The notes under the pieces: generated by a model
The model's database searches: none
Told to the model about the DNA's origin: nothing
Seen by the model: the letters and a program-made list of their open reading frames with translations, nothing else
Source of the DNA: Thermomonas sp.
Lineage (GTDB): Bacteria > Pseudomonadota > Gammaproteobacteria > Xanthomonadales > Xanthomonadaceae
Direction of reading: 5' to 3'
NCBI GenBank assembly: GCA_024711415.1
Contig: JANJSW010000002.1
Span: forward strand, 1 to 10,399
DNA: 10,399 nucleotides
Translations under genes and position numbers: made by a program
Part shown: positions 7,825 to 10,399 of the stretch, piece after piece
How the letters are laid out: each line of letters starts with the position of its first letter
Position numbering within the stretch: position 1 is the first letter of the stretch

Positions 7825-8766
7825 TCAGCCGAAGCGATGTGGTTCGGAAGCGAACGCCACCACCAGCGCGCCGCGGCCGACGTTGACGAGGCCGGACAGC
7901 CCCATGAAGCTCTCGAACACCTCGACGCCGCGGTCCTTGCAGACGTCGCGCAGGTGCTGGTAACCCGGCAGTGCGCGCATCTCGTCCAGCGCGCCGCCGT
8001 AGCAGAGATTCACGGTGGGGGTCAGCAGGCCGGAGGCCACGCGTTCGGCGGTGAAATCGAACAGCTTGCGGCTGGCCGCGTCGAAGCCCTTCACCTTGGC
8101 CACCGGGCCGGTTTCGCCCTGGTTGCAGTGCAGGATCGGCTTGATGTCCAGCGCCGTGCCCAGCGCCGCGCTGAGGAAGCTGACGCTCTTGTCGCCGCGC
8201 TTCTTGATGCGGTTGCGCAGGTAGTTGAGGTCCGGCGGCACCATGTAGGCGTGGGTCTTGCTGGCGACGGCCTCCAGGTGCGCGCGGATCCGCGGCGGCG
8301 ACTCGCCGGCGGCGCGCATGCGCACCGCTTCGATCACCGGCACGCCGACCCCGGCGAACACGCTCTGGCTGTCGATCACCCGCAGCGAGAACGGGGTGTT
8401 GTTGCCGGAGGCGGCGCGCACCGACTTGTAGTCGTTGAGGATGGTGAAGCTGGCCTGCTGCGCGTTGTCGTGGATGCCGCTGCGGGTGCGGGTGGTGGTG
8501 ATGCAGAACACGTAGTCGTAGTCGTGCACCAGCTGGTTCAGGAACAGATCGTGCACCTGCTGCACGGTGAACGGCGTGGTCTCCGCCTCGAACGCGCGCG
8601 CGGCGGTTTCGCCGCTGAGGAAGCTCATCGTCGCTTCCTCGTTGCGCACGTCGGCCAGCACCGCCTGCCCGATCTGCACGGTCACCGGCAGGATGGTGAT
8701 GTTTTCGCGTTCGATGAGGTCGCTTGGCAGATCGCAGGCCGAATCCGCGATGATCCCGATGCGCAT
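7825..8766 (-). CDS. DegV family fatty-acid-binding protein
   Basis: DegV proteins bind a fatty acid in an EDD fold; in Firmicutes relatives (FakB) they present it to a kinase, while the role in proteobacteria is unclear. The chosen start at 8766 gives 313 residues, somewhat longer than the usual 280. The start is fixed by GGAGG (minus strand, 8772-8776) five bases upstream and by the family-typical opening MRIGIIADSACDLP; an upstream ATG at 8811 lacks this. Family blocks visible are TTPFTV (63-68), ITTTRTRSGIHDNAQQA (89-105), VIDSQSVFAGVG (130-141), LDIKPILHCNQGETGPVAKVKG (206-227) and the glycine-rich end GLVNVGRGALVVAF (292-305). The Ser/Thr-rich ligand loops diverge from the common SSKLSGT form. 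No FakA-like kinase gene is seen in the window. It is the first gene of a likely three-gene minus-strand unit. Confidence 0.88.
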   Translation of the reverse strand: MRIGIIADSACDLPSDLIERENITILPVTVQIGQAVLADVRNEEATMSFLSGETAARAFEAETTPFTVQQVHDLFLNQLVHDYDYVFCITTTRTRSGIHDNAQQASFTILNDYKSVRAASGNNTPFSLRVIDSQSVFAGVGVPVIEAVRMRAAGESPPRIRAHLEAVASKTHAYMVPPDLNYLRNRIKKRGDKSVSFLSAALGTALDIKPILHCNQGETGPVAKVKGFDAASRKLFDFTAERVASGLLTPTVNLCYGGALDEMRALPGYQHLRDVCKDRGVEVFESFMGLSGLVNVGRGALVVAFASEPHRFG

Positions 8767-8771
8767 GTTGT

Positions 8772-8776
8772 CCTCC
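8772..8776 (-). promoter_or_regulatory. Ribosome-binding site deciding the DegV start
   Basis: The minus strand reads GGAGG five bases before the ATG at 8766. This, with the family-typical N-terminus that follows, places the DegV start 15 codons downstream of the longest open start at 8811. Confidence 0.8.
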
Positions 8777-8913
8777 AGCCCCCCGTTCAGTTGCCAACGA
8801 CCGTACCGCAAGTCGGACGCGCTTGCATGTGGCGGGGCGGCAACGGTGCGTCCCGGGGAGCATCGCCGTTCATTTACGCGCAGGCGTTCCCGCGCTGGAT
8901 TGCAGGGGCGTAC

Positions 8914-9318
8914 TTAGTGCCAGGCGCCGAGGATCAGCCCGTACAGGGTGAATTGCAGCGTGTGGTAGCCGCCGTCGATCAGCCACAGCTTGAAGCTGCG
9001 GCCAGCAAACGCGTAGTTGATGCCGAAGCCCATCGCGACGTAGGCCAGCCCGGCCACGAAGCCCGCGTGCAGGGCGACCGGCAAGGGCGGCTCCGGCCGC
9101 AGCAGGATGGCGAACGCCGCCGCCGCCACCAGCGCCGCGGCAAAGGCGGTGCCGAACACCTTCGCTGGATGTCCGCTCGGCGGTGCATCCGGGTCGATGC
9201 CGTTTTCGCGGCACCACGCCCGCCGGAACAGCGGGCCGTACCACAGCCCGCCCAGCAGGAATGCGGACAGGGCCGCCGCCAGCACGGCGAGCCAGTTGAT
9301 GCCTTCGAACATCGCCAT
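8914..9318 (-). CDS. Small DUF1761-like integral membrane protein
   Basis: This small membrane protein of 134 residues resembles the DUF1761 family, whose function is unknown. Counting from the ATG at 9318, hydrophobic helices lie at about residues 8-26, 54-73, 79-102 and 114-132. The first helix runs into the family-like G-G-L-W-Y-G-P-L-F-R-R-A-W block (23-35), and the end SFKLWLIDGGYHTLQFTLYGLILGAW matches the usual D-x-G-Y-H and G-x-I-L-G-A-W pattern. Three in-frame ATGs lie at 9324, 9318 and 9312. The Shine-Dalgarno AGGAGG directly abuts the first, so the second, six bases away, is preferred. It is separated from the amidohydrolase by a hairpin and from DegV by 147 bases, so its transcription unit is uncertain. 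The family call is from remembered motifs. Confidence 0.8.
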   Translation of the reverse strand: MAMFEGINWLAVLAAALSAFLLGGLWYGPLFRRAWCRENGIDPDAPPSGHPAKVFGTAFAAALVAAAAFAILLRPEPPLPVALHAGFVAGLAYVAMGFGINYAFAGRSFKLWLIDGGYHTLQFTLYGLILGAWH

Positions 9319-9324
9319 TGTCAT

Positions 9325-9330
9325 CCTCCT
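9325..9330 (-). promoter_or_regulatory. Ribosome-binding site deciding the DUF1761-like start
   Basis: The minus strand reads AGGAGG, a perfect Shine-Dalgarno core. It touches the ATG at 9324 with no spacer but stands six bases from the ATG at 9318, which is therefore the likely start. Confidence 0.75.
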
Positions 9331-9340
9331 TCAAGCACAT

Positions 9341-9366
9341 CCGCGCCCGGGCGTACCCGGGCGCGG
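9341..9366 (-). terminator. Perfect GC-rich hairpin after the amidohydrolase gene
   Basis: An 11-base stem with no mismatch, CCGCGCCCGGG (9341-9351) and CCCGGGCGCGG (9356-9366), closes a 4-base loop. It begins 14 bases after the amidohydrolase stop (minus direction) and ends 10 bases before the Shine-Dalgarno of the DUF1761-like gene. Position and strength suit a transcription terminator or an mRNA-stabilising 3' hairpin for the amidohydrolase. There is no T-run on either side, so it is not a canonical intrinsic terminator. Confidence 0.5.
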
Positions 9367-9380
9367 GGAATCAGCCGGCG

Positions 9381-10399
9381 TCAGCGTGCGTCGGCCGGGT
9401 AGGCGCGCGGCAGCTGGCCTTCCTGTGGCGTGCCGGCGGCGCGCAGGTAACGGTCGCGCAGCTCGGTCTGGCGGCTGCGCATCGGGATCGCCCGGCCGTC
9501 CAGCCACAGCTGCCGGGCGACGCTGGCCACGTCCAGCGGGTCGCCGCTCCACAGCACCAGGTCGGCGCGCTGGCCGACGGCGATGGTCGCGCCGATGTCC
9601 GCGCCCGCGCCCAGCGCCGCTGCCGGCACCGAGGTCAGGCCCGCCAGGCCGGCTTCCCACGGCAGCCCGTTGGCCACCGCGTTGCCGGCCAGCTGGCGCA
9701 GCTTGCGCGCGTTGTGCGAAGCGTCGCCGCCCTGGAAGAACGACACCTTGACCCCGGCCGCGTGCAGGCGCGCGGCGTTCTCGAGGCTGGCGCCGATCTC
9801 GTCGAAGTCGCCGGGCAGGTTGGCCAGCACGTCGACGAACACCGGCACGCCGGCTGCGGCGATCTGCGGTGCCACCTTCCAGCCTTCCGCCGCGCCCACC
9901 AGCGCCACCCGCACGCCGCGTTGCTTGGCCCAGCGCAGCAGCCGGACGATGTCGGCCGCGCGCTGCACCCGCGCCAGCACCGGTCCGCCGCCACCCAGGT
10001 ATTTCGCCAGCGTGGAGCGGCCGGCGGGGGTGAGCAGGGCGAACTGCGAGTCGGCCGGGATGCGCCCGCGCGCCTCGTCGATCAGCTGGTCGAGCAGCAT
10101 CCACTGCGCCGCGCGCGAGCTGCCGCTGAGGTTGGCACCGGCGCTGCCGAGGGTGACGAACAGCGCGCGCGGGCCCACCGCGTCCAGGCTGCCGTCCAGC
10201 CGCACCAGGCCACCCTGGCCGCCGATCAGCGAGCCGCCGGGGCGCGTGCCGGCCGCCAGCAGCGTCCAGCCGATGCCTTCCACCCGCGCCACCGGCACCA
10301 GCACCGAGTCCGGGTTGTAGGCCAGGGTGACGTCGAACTCCGGCCGCACCCGCATGTCGGCGGCGTTGGCGCCCAGCGCCAGGGTGGCGTCGACGGTGC
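9381..10399 (-). CDS. Amidohydrolase-superfamily protein, C-terminal part (N-terminus beyond right edge)
   Basis: The frame is open to the right edge; 338 complete codons are visible, including 14 upstream of an internal ATG at 10355. The order of blocks fits the imidazolonepropionase-like branch of the amidohydrolase superfamily. There is a GTRPGGSLIGGQGGLVRLDG segment early on, a GGDASHNARKLRQLAGNAV segment (probable barrel strand-8 Asp), and then the NGLPWEAGLAGLTSVPAAALG helix. GQRADLVLWSGDPLD and the small C-terminal beta domain follow. Only two histidines occur in the visible part (RLHAAG and ASHNAR). The usual strand-5 position (VALVGAAEGWKV) has no histidine, so metal binding may be partial or lost; the N-terminal H-x-H is out of view. 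In related bacteria such proteins are often secreted, but no signal peptide can be judged here. Substrate is unknown. Confidence 0.85.
   Translation of the reverse strand, partial: TVDATLALGANAADMRVRPEFDVTLAYNPDSVLVPVARVEGIGWTLLAAGTRPGGSLIGGQGGLVRLDGSLDAVGPRALFVTLGSAGANLSGSSRAAQWMLLDQLIDEARGRIPADSQFALLTPAGRSTLAKYLGGGGPVLARVQRAADIVRLLRWAKQRGVRVALVGAAEGWKVAPQIAAAGVPVFVDVLANLPGDFDEIGASLENAARLHAAGVKVSFFQGGDASHNARKLRQLAGNAVANGLPWEAGLAGLTSVPAAALGAGADIGATIAVGQRADLVLWSGDPLDVASVARQLWLDGRAIPMRSRQTELRDRYLRAAGTPQEGQLPRAYPADAR

Noticed and set aside
7763..8863. N-terminal extension of the 114-residue gene to give a 481-residue protein
   Set aside because: The extension is an Arg/Pro/Gly-rich shadow of DegV in another phase; the ATG at 7762 gives a compact protein with a nearby Shine-Dalgarno.
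7645..9402. A 585-codon plus-strand frame opposite DegV and the DUF1761-like gene
   Set aside because: It crosses several well-supported minus-strand genes with good ribosome-binding sites and has shadow-type composition.

Overview
The window is high-GC chromosomal DNA with dense, mostly ungapped coding on both strands. A plant/alphaproteobacterial-type glutamate-cysteine ligase, an E. coli-like PEP carboxylase, a FrmR-FrmA-FrmB formaldehyde operon, a DegV protein and a Dph6-like ATP-binding protein together suggest a gammaproteobacterium of the Xanthomonadaceae (Lysobacter/Luteimonas/Xanthomonas relatives). That assignment is inferred from gene content, GC and codon use, not from a search.

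Left part, plus strand (1-5853): the C-terminal 242 residues of glutamate-cysteine ligase (gshA) run in from the left edge. After 75 bases comes a full-length PEP carboxylase (ppc). Then a compact formaldehyde-detoxification operon follows: frmR (GTG start at 3597), frmA and frmB, with gaps of 18 and 13 bases. A perfect ATACT-N7-AGTAT dyad overlaps a TATACT -10 element just before frmR and is a good candidate for the FrmR operator. FrmR keeps every residue expected of the formaldehyde sensor (Pro2, His3, Cys35, His60, Glu64). The FrmA/FrmB pathway works on the glutathione adduct of formaldehyde, so gshA at the left edge makes its cofactor, although ppc lies between and no shared transcription is shown.

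Middle (5857-6645, minus strand): one gene for an unrecognised multi-pass membrane protein. It ends 3 bases from the frmB stop on the opposite strand. Its base composition (about 56-58% GC in hand-counted samples) is well below that of its neighbours (about 75% in a frmB sample), which suggests an acquired or fast-evolving gene.

Right part, minus strand (6733-10399): reading leftwards, there is the C-terminal part of an amidohydrolase-superfamily protein that enters from the right edge, a GC-rich perfect hairpin, a small DUF1761-like membrane protein, a DegV-family protein, an unrecognised 114-residue protein and a Dph6-like PP-loop ATPase. The last three lie close together and in the same direction and may be co-transcribed.

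No RNA gene, CRISPR array, insertion sequence or prophage gene was seen. No stretch longer than about 150 bases lacks a gene. I did not find a clear new multi-gene system. The points most worth a second look are the low-GC orphan membrane gene, the DegV/114-residue/Dph6-like cluster, the FrmR operator and an inverted repeat that ends at the ppc start codon.
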